A stretch of 64,000 nt of DNA from Nonomuraea solani (GCF_900108335.1 NZ_FNVT01000014.1:186001-250000); one strand, 5' to 3'. Counted from the first letter of the stretch, positions 42,819-50,474 are shown. Notes: generated from the letters alone by a model not told the origin. A program made the numbers and translations.

Positions 42819-43982
42819 ATGAACGAGGAAGACGTCTTCCAACAGCCGCGTGCGTGCGGGAAGAATCCTCCGGCCGAGCCGGTGCGCACCCGTCGCGGGC
42901 TGAAGGACTTCATCGAGCTGCCGTACGCGCTGCACGGCCACGACCCCTGTTTCGTCCCACCGTTGCGCGGCGACTGCCGCCGCCTGCTCGACCGGCGCCG
43001 CAACCCCTTCTTCGGGTACGGCGACGCCGAACTCTTCACCGTCCACCGCGACGGGCGCGTCGCGGGCCGCGTCGCCGCCGTGCACAATCCCCGCCACAAC
43101 GCCGCCCGCCAGGCGAACGACGGCTTCTTCGGCCAGTTCACCTGCGCCGACGACCCCGACGCGGCCCGCGCGCTGTTCGACGCCGCGGCGGGGTGGTTGC
43201 GCGCCCGCGGGCTCGCCACGATGCTCGGGCCGGTCAACTTCACCACCAACGACGAGTGCGGGGTGCTGGTCGACGGCTTCGACACGCCGCCGGCCGTGTT
43301 GATGCCCTACAACCCCGCCTACTACCCGCCGCTGCTGGAGGCGTGCGGGCTGACCAAGACCAAGGACCTGTGGACGTGGGAGCTCGCCCGGCCGCCCATG
43401 GAGCGGATGCGGCGGATCACCCTCCGCGCCGAGCGGCTCCATCGGCTCACCGTACGGCCGCTCGAAATCCGTGACTTCGCGGCCGAGATCATGCGGGTCA
43501 AGCACGTCTTCGACAGCGCCTGGCAGCACAACTGGGGCTTCACGCCCATGACGGACGCCGAGTTCACCGCGCTGGGGCGGCGGCTGCGCTCGATCGCCGA
43601 CCCGGGGCTCGTCCAGCTCGCCGAGGTCGCGGGCGAACCGGTGGCGGTCGGGCTCGCGCTGCCCGACCTCAACCAGGCCCTGCCCGCCGCACGGGGGCGA
43701 CTGAGCCACTTCGGCCTGCCGATCGGAGCGGTACGCCTCATGCTGGCGGCCCGCCGCATCGACCGCGTCCGGGCCGTCCTGTTCGGCGTCGTGCCCCACA
43801 TGCGCGGGCGGGGCATCGAGGCCGCGGTCTACGCGCGTACCGTGGAGGCGATCTACGCCGGCGGCTACGGTGGCGCGGAGGTCGGCTGGACCCTGGAGGA
43901 CAACCAGGCCATCAACAGCTACCTCACGACCACCGGCTGCACCCGCGCCAAGACCTACCGCATCTACGGCCTAGCCCTGTGA
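42819..43982 (+). CDS. YghO-type GNAT acyltransferase, candidate bacterial ceramide synthase
   Basis: A 387-residue protein. The N-terminal half matches the YghO-like GNAT family: LPYALHGHDPCFVPPLRGD, RRNPFFGYGDAELFTVHRDG, NDGFFGQFTCADDPDAARAL, LGPVNFTTNDECGVLVDGFD and VLMPYNPAYYPPLLEACGL. A second GNAT fold follows (about 205-380), with VLFGVVPHMRGRGIEAAVYA as the acyl-CoA/ACP-binding loop. In Caulobacter a protein of this kind N-acylates the long-chain base made by serine palmitoyltransferase. Here it is divergent from an SPT-like gene and followed by a CerR-like SDR, so the same job is inferred. ATG 42819 has AAGGA seven bases upstream. Confidence 0.82.
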   Translation: MNEEDVFQQPRACGKNPPAEPVRTRRGLKDFIELPYALHGHDPCFVPPLRGDCRRLLDRRRNPFFGYGDAELFTVHRDGRVAGRVAAVHNPRHNAARQANDGFFGQFTCADDPDAARALFDAAAGWLRARGLATMLGPVNFTTNDECGVLVDGFDTPPAVLMPYNPAYYPPLLEACGLTKTKDLWTWELARPPMERMRRITLRAERLHRLTVRPLEIRDFAAEIMRVKHVFDSAWQHNWGFTPMTDAEFTALGRRLRSIADPGLVQLAEVAGEPVAVGLALPDLNQALPAARGRLSHFGLPIGAVRLMLAARRIDRVRAVLFGVVPHMRGRGIEAAVYARTVEAIYAGGYGGAEVGWTLEDNQAINSYLTTTGCTRAKTYRIYGLAL

Positions 43983-43999
43983 CCCGCCGGGGCCACTGG

Positions 44000-44194
44000 C
44001 CGATCAGGCGAGCCTCGTGACACACCCGTGGCGGCCCGCCGACTGCGCGAAACCTGTGACGCGCCCGGAGCCTCCGGCCGGTCAGGCGGCATCCGCTGCG
44101 TGCCCGGGTCTCTCTGCCGGTCGGGCGGCACCCGCTACGCGCTCGGAGTTTCCGGCCGGTCGGGCGGAACCTGTGACCCGCCCGGGTGGGGCGG
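44000..44194. repeat. Minisatellite: five 39-bp units between acyltransferase and SDR genes
   Basis: Units start at 44000, 44039, 44078, 44117 and 44156 with an exact 39-bp step. The best-kept core is CCGGTC-n-GGCGG-n-ACC followed by GTGAC or its variant. The unit contains the TGTGAC junction seen at the stop of the upstream gene (43979) and at the GTG start of the downstream gene (44199), so the array looks like repeated copies of that junction. It spans almost all of the gap and leaves no room for another gene. Confidence 0.8.
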
Positions 44195-44198
44195 TGCT

Positions 44199-45167
44199 GT
44201 GACGCGGTTTCTGGTCACCGGTGCCACCGGGTTCATCGGGAGCCGGTTGACGCGGATGATCCTGGCGGGCGGCGGGACCGTCACCGCGCTGGCCCGCCCC
44301 TCATCCCGCACCCGCGCGCTGCGCGAGCTGGGGGCCGACGTGGTACACGGTGACCTGGCCACCGGCCGGGGCGTCGCCGAGGCGGTGGCGGGCGCCGAAC
44401 GGGTGATCCACCTGGCCGCCACGCTCAAGGCCCGCACCGCCGCCGCGTTCTGGGCGGTCAACCGCGACGGCGTGGCCCGCCTGGTGCGCGCGCTGGCCGC
44501 CGTGCCCCGCCCGCCGCGCCTGGTGCTCTGCTCCTCCCTGGCCGCCGGCCCCGCCCCGCCGGTGTCCCTGTACGGCGCCAGCAAGCTGGCCGGGGAACAG
44601 GTCGTCAGGGAGCACGCCGACCGGGTGCCGGCCGTCATCCTGCGCCCCGGCATCGTCTACGGCCCGGGTGAGCCCGCGCTGTTGCCCGCCCTCCTGCCCA
44701 TGATCCGGCTCGGCGTGGTGGTCCAGGCCGGATTCGGCCCCCACCGCTACGCCCTCGTCTACGTGGACGACCTGTGCGCCGCCCTGCTCGCCGCCGCCGA
44801 CCGCGGCCCCGTCCTGCGCCCCGGCGACCCCAGGACCGGCACATACGCGATCGGCGACGGCAACGTCTACCACTGGGACGAGATCTGCCGCTGCCTCGCC
44901 CAGGCGGCGGGCCACCGCGCCCCTCTCGTGATCCCGCTGCCGCTGCCCGCCGTACGCGCCGCCGCCGCCCTGGCCGAGCTCGCCGGACGGGCCGGCGGGA
45001 CGGTTCCGGCGTTCAACCGCGACAAGGCCCGCGAGATGCGCCGCGCCGACTGGACGTGTGCGCCCGCCGACGCGGTACGGGAGCTGGGCTTCACGCCCGC
45101 CACTACACTCCGGCAGGGATTCGCGGAGGCTCTTGAGGCGCTCGCCGCGCCGAGTACCGCTCGGTGA
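44199..45167 (+). CDS. Extended SDR / NAD-dependent epimerase family, candidate ceramide reductase
   Basis: A 322-residue extended short-chain dehydrogenase. The NAD(P) motif is FLVTGATGFIGSRLTRMILA. The catalytic Ser is in LVLCSSLAAG and Tyr-Lys in VSLYGASKLAGEQVV. The C-terminal part matches 3-beta-HSD/epimerase members (VPAVILRPGIVYGPGE, ALVYVDDLCAALLAA). In Caulobacter an epimerase-like enzyme, CerR, reduces the 3-keto group after N-acylation. The position next to SPT- and ceramide synthase-like genes supports the same step. GTG 44199 is chosen because the Rossmann motif starts at once after it. Its last 65 bp overlap the end of the convergent PAP2 gene. Confidence 0.82.
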   Translation: MTRFLVTGATGFIGSRLTRMILAGGGTVTALARPSSRTRALRELGADVVHGDLATGRGVAEAVAGAERVIHLAATLKARTAAAFWAVNRDGVARLVRALAAVPRPPRLVLCSSLAAGPAPPVSLYGASKLAGEQVVREHADRVPAVILRPGIVYGPGEPALLPALLPMIRLGVVVQAGFGPHRYALVYVDDLCAALLAAADRGPVLRPGDPRTGTYAIGDGNVYHWDEICRCLAQAAGHRAPLVIPLPLPAVRAAAALAELAGRAGGTVPAFNRDKAREMRRADWTCAPADAVRELGFTPATTLRQGFAEALEALAAPSTAR

Positions 45168-45987
45168 CGGCATAGGCGATCAGGGCCACCGCCAGCCCGG
45201 CGACGACGTCGGAGGCGTAGTGGTACCAGTCGTAGACGACGGCGACGGTCAGCCCGATGGTCAGGGTCCACAGGATCCGGCGGGCGGTCGCGGAGACGTA
45301 TCGGCGCAGGCACAGCACGGTGATCCAGGCGCCCGCCACGTGTGAGGACGGGAAGCAGGCGCCGGGCGGGTCGAGGGTGGTCATGATGGTGTTCTGCAGG
45401 TCGGTGATGAAATAGCCGGACGGCCGGTGGGCGGCGTACAGCTCGGGCCAGGTCAGTGCCGGGCCCGCCAGCGGGACGGTGATGAACCCCAGGTAGCAGG
45501 CCAGCATCGCGGTCAGTGCGGCGAACAGGTGACGCTCCGCCAGCGCCCTGCGCCCGCGGGCGTAGAGCACCACCGGGATCAGGAAACAGCCGTAGAAGGA
45601 GAAGTAGCAGAACGTCAGCAGCTCCGTCAGCAGGGGAGTCCCGATGGCCGTGACGGCGATATTGGGCAGTGCGCCGAAAAGCGCCGTCTCCCATGCCCGT
45701 ACGGCGTCGTCGACATAACGCCCGTGCACGACGAGAACCGTACGTTCGACGGCGGCATAGGCGAACGGGAGCACGAGCAGCGGGGCGGCGAACCGCAGGA
45801 ACGACACCGTCCCGCTCGTCGGAAGCCGCCGCTCGCCGCGCGCCAGGGCGAGCACGAACAGCGCGGCGGCCCCATAACCCGCGAGCAGCGCCGGCCCGTC
45901 GTCGAGCCGGTCCAGCGAGAGGACCACGATCGCCGCCATGATGCCGAGATAACCCAGCAACACCGCCTCTACGGGCCGTATCTTCAC
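45103..45987 (-). CDS. PAP2-family membrane phosphotransferase, Aur1/IPC synthase-like
   Basis: A 294-residue membrane protein with about six to seven helices. The C-terminal half has the PAP2 signature of the inositolphosphotransferase (PAP2_3) branch: PPGACFPSSHVAGAWITVL and VYDWYHYASDVVAGLAVAL, holding the two catalytic His and the Asp. Such enzymes move a phospho-head group onto ceramide (Aur1) or remove phosphate. Within an SPT/CerS/CerR-like locus a ceramide head-group transferase is the natural reading. GTG 45987 has GGAG eight bases upstream; the frame stays open upstream through a 27-bp repeat array, so other GTG starts are possible. It converges on the SDR gene with a 65-bp coding overlap. 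Confidence 0.8.
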   Translation of the reverse strand: MKIRPVEAVLLGYLGIMAAIVVLSLDRLDDGPALLAGYGAAALFVLALARGERRLPTSGTVSFLRFAAPLLVLPFAYAAVERTVLVVHGRYVDDAVRAWETALFGALPNIAVTAIGTPLLTELLTFCYFSFYGCFLIPVVLYARGRRALAERHLFAALTAMLACYLGFITVPLAGPALTWPELYAAHRPSGYFITDLQNTIMTTLDPPGACFPSSHVAGAWITVLCLRRYVSATARRILWTLTIGLTVAVVYDWYHYASDVVAGLAVALIAYAVTERYSARRAPQEPPRIPAGV

Positions 45988-46009
45988 GAATTCCGCTCCA
46001 TTTGATCGA

Positions 46010-46171
46010 CCGCTCACAGAACCCTGCGTTGCTTCACCGCTCACAGGGCCCCGCGCTGATGTACCGCTCACAGGGCCCTGCGTTGCTTCGCCGCTCACAT
46101 GGCCCCGCATTGATTCACCGATCACAGGGCTCCGCGTTGATGTACCGCTCACAAGGCCCCGCGCGCCGGCC
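46010..46171. repeat. Minisatellite: six 27-bp units between MMPL and PAP2 genes
   Basis: Units begin at 46010, 46037, 46064, 46091, 46118 and 46145 with an exact 27-bp step. The forward core is CCGCTCACAGGGCCCCGC; the last unit is partial. On the coding (minus) strand each unit carries TGTGAGCGG, so it contains the TGA that stops MMPL and a GTG in the PAP2 frame, which reads about six 9-residue VSGxxxxGP repeats. It overlaps the end of the MMPL gene. Confidence 0.88.
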
Positions 46172-48974
46172 ACCAGATGGCCCGGCCCAGGTGGTGGGCG
46201 AGGGCCGGCACGAGGAACGAGCGCACGATCACCGTGTCGACGACCACCCCGATCGCGACCAGCAGCCCGAGCTGGATGACCGGGACCAGCGGCAGCACGG
46301 TCAGGACGAAGAACGCCGCCGCCAGGACGACCCCCGCCGCGGTGATCACCCCGCCCGTCGCCCGCAACCCGTGCAGCGTGGCGGCCCGCGTGTCCAGGCG
46401 GACGCCCTCCTCGCGTACCCGGGCCATCAGGAAGATGTTGTAGTCGATGCCGAAGGCGATGAGGAAGACAAATGCGTACAGCATGAACGACGGGTCGACG
46501 GCCGGATAGCCGAGCACCTGGGTGAACAGGGCCGAGCACAGGCCGAGCGTCGCCGCGACGGACAGCACGACCGTGCCGATCAGCAGCAGCGGCGCGACCA
46601 GCGAGCGCAGCAGCACGATGAGGATCAGCCCGACGACCAGCAGGATCAGTGGTATGACGAGCAGCGCGTCGTCGAGGGCGGCGTCTTTGGTGTCGAGCTG
46701 CTCGGTGGTGAACCCACCGACCAGCGCGGCCCCACCGGCCACGGTATGGACCGACCGGCGCAGGTCGTTCACCAGTTGCTGGGCCTTCGGGGTGTTCGGC
46801 TCGGCGGCCAGCACCACATCCAGCACCTGCCACCGCCCGGCCGCCCCATCCGGCCCCGCCAGGCCACCACCCATTCCCGGCGCGAACCACCCGCTCCTGC
46901 CCTCGCCGGGCCGCACGGACAGGCCACCGTCCGTCTTCCGCACGGGCCGCATGGACATGCCGTTCGCCTTGCCCTCGGGCTGCCTGGACATGGCGCCCGT
47001 CTCGCGTCCGGGCTGCGCGGTCCGGGCGCCCGTCTCGCGTTCGGGCCGCGTGGACAGGGACCCGTTTGTCTCGCGCCCGGGCTGCCTGGTCATGGTGCCC
47101 GTCTCGTGTCCGGGCTGCGCGGGCATGGACCTGTTTGTCCCACGTCCGGGCCGTGCGGATACGGTGTCCGGCCCACGCCCGAGTTGCGTGGACAGGGATT
47201 CGTTCGCCTCAGGCCCAGACCGCGTGGACAGGGCGCCGTCCGGGCCGTGCCGGGGTCGCATGGCCGGGGCGCCTCCGGGGTTCCGCCCGAGGCGTGTGGC
47301 GCCGTTCTCGTCGGACCGCTTGGCGCTGTTTTCCCCAGCCTGTCGAGCGGGCCCCGTAGCCGCCCCGTTTGAGCCCATCCGTGGCGCGGGCCCCGTGGTC
47401 CTGTCCTGGCCCGTTCGCGGCGCAGACCCTGTTGTCCCGTGTGGGCTCGTTCGTGGTGCGGGCCTTGCAGCCGCCCCGTTCCGGTCCGCTGGTCGCGTGG
47501 AGCTCTGGGCGTCGTTCACGTCCGCTCGTCGTGCGGACCGGGTGGCGCCGCCCAGGTCCGCTCGTTGCGCGGGCTGCGTGGTTCCGTCCTGGCCCGGGGG
47601 TGGTGCGGACAGTGTGCCGCCTGTTCGTTGTTGCGGGGGAGGGGCGGGCTGGACGGACAGGACGCCGGTGGTCCTTCGGGCGGCCTCGGCCACGGCGGTG
47701 CTCTGGTCCTGTCTGGCGAGGACCACCACGGGGGCGGCGGCGGGATAGTGGCGCTTCAGGGCGTCGTAGCCGGCCACCGAGTCCATGCGCAGCGTGAACA
47801 GGGCCGACGGCGGGATGCCCGAGGGGTCCAAGGTGGTGAGCCCACCGCAGAACAGGGCCAGGAGCAGGGCTGAACCGGCCCAGGACAGCCGGGGTCGCCG
47901 TCCGACGAAGGCGGCGACGCGCGGCCAGAGCCGGTCACGCCCCACCTGGCCGGGACGTGGAGTGGCGGGCCAGAAGGCGCGTCGTCCGCCCAGCAGCATC
48001 AGCGCGGGCAGGAACGTCACCATCACCGCCATCGTGATCACGATCCCCACGGCGGCCGCCGCGCCGATCGAGCGCAGCGCGTTCGTGTCGGCGACCAGGA
48101 GGCAGCCGACGCCGCCCGCGACCGTGAGCGCGGAGGCGACGACTGTACGGATGCCGCCCGCCAGCGAGCCCTTCAGCGCCGCCTTCTGGTCGGCCGTCAC
48201 CCGCAACCGCTCCCGGTAACGGGCGATGAGCAGCAGCGCGTAGTCCGTCGCCACGCCGAACACCAGCACGGTGAACACCTCGGGCGTGACCCCCCGCAGC
48301 GTCATCCATCCCGCCTCGGCCAACGCGTAGACCGCCGCCGCCGAGCACAGATAGGCCACCACTACGGCGAGCATCGGAATCACCCAGAGGACGGGACTGC
48401 GGTAGACGGCCAGTAGCACCAGGAACACCACGCCGATGCTCAGCGCCAGGAGCGTGCCGTCCACCCGGCGGAAGGAGTCGACGTAGTCGGCCGCCGCGCC
48501 ACCGGCCCCGCTCACATGGCCGGACAGCCCCGGCGGGCGGCCCTCGGCGACGATCTGGCGCAGTCGTTCGACCAGCGGGTTGATGAGCACGCCGGGCTTG
48601 CCCGTCAGCAGGACCGTCGCCTGCAGCGCCCGCCCGTCGGGGCTGGGCGCCGGCGCCGCCGCCGTGCCGACCACGCCCTGCACGCCCGCGAACTCCCGGA
48701 GGTCGCGAGCGGCCTCGGCGTGGTCGCGCGCCTCGATCGGGCCGGACCGCTCGTAGACCACCAGAGCGGGAACCACCCTGCCGCCCTGCTCGGCCAAGAG
48801 GTCGTGAACCCGGGCCGATTCGGCGTTCCTGGCCAGCATCGAAGTGCCGCTGGTGACTCGGACGTCGTCGAGCGGGCCGCTGGTGAGCATGGCGGCAATG
48901 GCGAGGGCCACCCAGCAGAGCACCACGCCCACGGCGAATCTCCGCATACCCGCCAAGCGAATGAAAACCGACAA
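46149..48974 (-). CDS. MMPL family exporter with a very long repetitive insert
   Basis: A 941-residue RND/MMPL transporter. Helix 1 (RRFAVGVVLCWVALAIAAML), an extracellular domain, then five helices (about 170-360) with the energy-coupling GVATDYALLLIARYRERL; a second set of helices near the end has AFGIDYNIFLMARVREEG. Between them, residues about 430-712 are not a normal loop but a Arg/Gly/Thr/Pro-rich run of 11-12-residue degenerate repeats. Without it the length would be about 650, normal for the family. MMPL proteins export lipids in actinobacteria, so this one may carry the product of the sphingolipid-like genes. TTG 48974 follows a GGAGG; a promoter lies about 50 bp upstream. Confidence 0.87.
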   Translation of the reverse strand: MSVFIRLAGMRRFAVGVVLCWVALAIAAMLTSGPLDDVRVTSGTSMLARNAESARVHDLLAEQGGRVVPALVVYERSGPIEARDHAEAARDLREFAGVQGVVGTAAAPAPSPDGRALQATVLLTGKPGVLINPLVERLRQIVAEGRPPGLSGHVSGAGGAAADYVDSFRRVDGTLLALSIGVVFLVLLAVYRSPVLWVIPMLAVVVAYLCSAAAVYALAEAGWMTLRGVTPEVFTVLVFGVATDYALLLIARYRERLRVTADQKAALKGSLAGGIRTVVASALTVAGGVGCLLVADTNALRSIGAAAAVGIVITMAVMVTFLPALMLLGGRRAFWPATPRPGQVGRDRLWPRVAAFVGRRPRLSWAGSALLLALFCGGLTTLDPSGIPPSALFTLRMDSVAGYDALKRHYPAAAPVVVLARQDQSTAVAEAARRTTGVLSVQPAPPPQQRTGGTLSAPPPGQDGTTQPAQRADLGGATRSARRADVNDAQSSTRPADRNGAAARPAPRTSPHGTTGSAPRTGQDRTTGPAPRMGSNGAATGPARQAGENSAKRSDENGATRLGRNPGGAPAMRPRHGPDGALSTRSGPEANESLSTQLGRGPDTVSARPGRGTNRSMPAQPGHETGTMTRQPGRETNGSLSTRPERETGARTAQPGRETGAMSRQPEGKANGMSMRPVRKTDGGLSVRPGEGRSGWFAPGMGGGLAGPDGAAGRWQVLDVVLAAEPNTPKAQQLVNDLRRSVHTVAGGAALVGGFTTEQLDTKDAALDDALLVIPLILLVVGLILIVLLRSLVAPLLLIGTVVLSVAATLGLCSALFTQVLGYPAVDPSFMLYAFVFLIAFGIDYNIFLMARVREEGVRLDTRAATLHGLRATGGVITAAGVVLAAAFFVLTVLPLVPVIQLGLLVAIGVVVDTVIVRSFLVPALAHHLGRAIWWPARGAL
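46850..47660 (-). repeat. Degenerate 33-36-bp coding repeats inside MMPL gene
   Basis: The DNA encoding MMPL residues about 440-710 is a run of some twenty degenerate repeats. Late units read ETGTMTRQPGR, ETNGSLSTRPER, ETGARTAQPGR, ETGAMSRQPEG; early ones read RADLGGATRSAR and RADVNDAQSSTR. All are in frame, so the insert grew by whole-codon duplications. The encoded segment is expected to be unfolded and outside the membrane. Confidence 0.75.
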
Positions 48975-49004
48975 TTCCCGCCCACCTCCGGCCTCGAGAC
49001 GAAT

Positions 49005-49051
49005 GTGCCGGCCGGCACGTAGACACTAAATTCCCGGTCCCGCTTAAACAA
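49005..49051 (-). promoter_or_regulatory. Promoter and palindrome upstream of MMPL gene
   Basis: On the minus strand TTGTTT (49051-49046), a 17-base spacer and TAGTGT (49028-49023) make a credible promoter. Four bases downstream, GTGCCGGCCGGCAC (49005-49018) is a perfect 14-bp palindrome at the expected transcription start, a good place for an operator. The MMPL start is about 31 bp further on. Confidence 0.5.
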
Positions 49052-49091
49052 CTTTAGGCAGGTGTCTTATATTTGCGTCACACATAGATCA

Positions 49092-49123
49092 AAGGGGACA
49101 TCCAATGATTGCTGGGTCCCCTT
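49092..49123. terminator. Candidate bidirectional terminator upstream of MMPL promoter
   Basis: AAGGGGAC (49092-49099) and GTCCCCTT (49116-49123) form an 8-bp stem with a 16-base loop that can pair CCA with TGG. It ends in CCCCTTTGAT on the minus strand and CCCCTTGTTT on the plus strand. It would insulate the MMPL promoter from transcription coming from the HxlR gene. Confidence 0.45.
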
Positions 49124-49199
49124 GTTTGGGGTGAGATTCCGGGCTTTCGGCAGATATTCGGGTTATGCGGATGGAAATGATGACACGCCGGAAATAGCG

Positions 49200-49688
49200 G
49201 ACTCAGACCTGATCGTCACCCCTCTTCGGCCCACACCGTCGGGTCGCACTGCGGTCCATGTCGTCGCGTCGCACTTCGCTCCAGGTCGTGGGGTTGCGCT
49301 GCGGTCCATGCCGCCGGGTCGCGCTCCTGCCCGCACCGCCGACCCTCCACTCCGGCTCCGCCTCGCGCACGCGGCCGCCTCGCGCACGCGGCCGCCTCGC
49401 GTACACGGTTGGCCTCCCTCAGCTCGCGTCGGGCGGCCCTCGGCTCGCGGTCCGGTGCATGGTGCCGGGCCGTACTCTGGTGCGCGCCGCCGGGGTTGGT
49501 TCCGGGCCCACCTCGGTTCGCGCGGCTGGCCCGTGCGCGGGGTGGGTCTTCCTCGGTTTGCGTCGGGCGGCCCTCGGCTCGCGTTGGGCGACTTTCGGTC
49601 CGCATCGCTGGCTCCATTCCGGCCCAGGTGCCCCCGACTCGACCCGTCACAAGGGCCCCGACCCGACTTGCCCCACCCCGGATGGTCG
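49200..49688. repeat. Non-coding stretch with tandem 25-bp and 17-bp repeats
   Basis: About 0.5 kb with no supported gene. Four 25-bp units (core GGGTCGCACTGCGGTCCATG) step through 49241, 49266, 49291 and 49316. Three 17-bp units (CCGCCTCGCGCACGCGG) begin at 49358, 49375 and 49392. A 24-bp sequence, with core GCGTCGGGCGGCCCTCGG, occurs identically at 49426 and 49560. Periods are not multiples of three, so a coding origin is unlikely. Confidence 0.75.
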
Positions 49689-50342
49689 TTAGCGGGTGAG
49701 GCCGAAGAGTTCTCTGGTGGCTTGGACGGCCTCGGGGGTTCCCTGGACGTGGAGGCGGCCGGTGGAGACGGCGGTTAGTGACGCGGCGGGGTCGCGTCCG
49801 ATCTCGGCGAGGGTCGCGGCGTCGGTGAAGGTCAGGACGGCGTCGGGGGCGTCGGCGGGGCCGGGGTAGGTGTGCAGCGCGCCGCCGGCGACGCGGGCGT
49901 GCATGGCGTCGGCGCCCACCCTGAGCTCGACGGTGACGGACAGGTCCCGGGCCCGCTCCGGCTGGAACATGGCCCGCAGTGACGGCGTGATCCAGTGGAT
50001 CTGGAAGGCGTCGTCGTCTCCTTGGTCCCCGAGCAGGCGGATGCCGAACCGGGCCAGCTCGGTCACCGCCGGTTGCAGGTCCCGGCCGAGCGGCGTCAGC
50101 TCGTACACCTTTGACGCGGCGGGCGCGGGCAGCGTGCGGCGGGTGACGATCTCGGCTTCTTCGAGGGCCTTCAGGCGGGCGGCGAGCATGTCGGTGGAGA
50201 TGCCCACGAGGCCGCCGAGTAGGTCGACGTAGCGTTTCGGGCCGTCCAGAAGCTCGCGGACGACCAGCAGGGACCACCGCTCGCCGATCAGGTCGAGGGT
50301 TTTGGCCACCGCGCAGTAGTGACCGTAGGGACGCGATGCCAT
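49689..50342 (-). CDS. HxlR-family regulator with C-terminal SCP2-like domain
   Basis: A 217-residue protein. Residues 8-100 form an HxlR winged helix (YCAVAKTLDLIGERWSLLVV, GISTDMLAARLKALEEAEIV). Residues about 115-210 look like an SCP2 sterol-binding-like domain (VTVELRVGADAMHARV, GRDPAASLTAVSTGRLHVQG). HxlR proteins are dimeric repressors or activators that often sense aldehydes or redox state. The gene is divergent from a DUF3237 gene; two short inverted repeats lie in the gap and are likely its operators. Confidence 0.87.
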   Translation of the reverse strand: MASRPYGHYCAVAKTLDLIGERWSLLVVRELLDGPKRYVDLLGGLVGISTDMLAARLKALEEAEIVTRRTLPAPAASKVYELTPLGRDLQPAVTELARFGIRLLGDQGDDDAFQIHWITPSLRAMFQPERARDLSVTVELRVGADAMHARVAGGALHTYPGPADAPDAVLTFTDAATLAEIGRDPAASLTAVSTGRLHVQGTPEAVQATRELFGLTR

Positions 50343-50384
50343 GCCGGCAGCCTAGCGCACGTCGCTCCGCATCCAAGCGGAGAC

Positions 50385-50420
50385 TTGGAAAATCCAACTA
50401 CCTACTTGACTTCTCCAAGT
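50385..50420. promoter_or_regulatory. Two inverted repeats between HxlR and DUF3237 genes
   Basis: TTGGA-aaa-TCCAA lies at 50385-50397 and ACTTG-acttctc-CAAGT at 50404-50420. Both carry ACTTGGA-like half-sites. They sit in the centre of the 132-bp divergent promoter, an AT-rich island, and fit an HxlR operator. Confidence 0.5.
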
Positions 50421-50474
50421 GATCGTTACAAGGTGATCCCGCAGCAGGACACACGATCAGCCACGGAGGCCCCC

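Noticed and set aside
44000..49410. Tandem arrays that could be mistaken for a CRISPR array.
   Set aside because: Units are adjacent with no unique spacers, differ from each other, and there are no cas genes.
49062..49778. A 238-codon plus-strand open frame over the repeat region.
   Set aside because: Repeat-driven, Arg/Pro/Gly-rich translation with no domain and no ribosome binding site; it also runs into the antisense of the HxlR gene.
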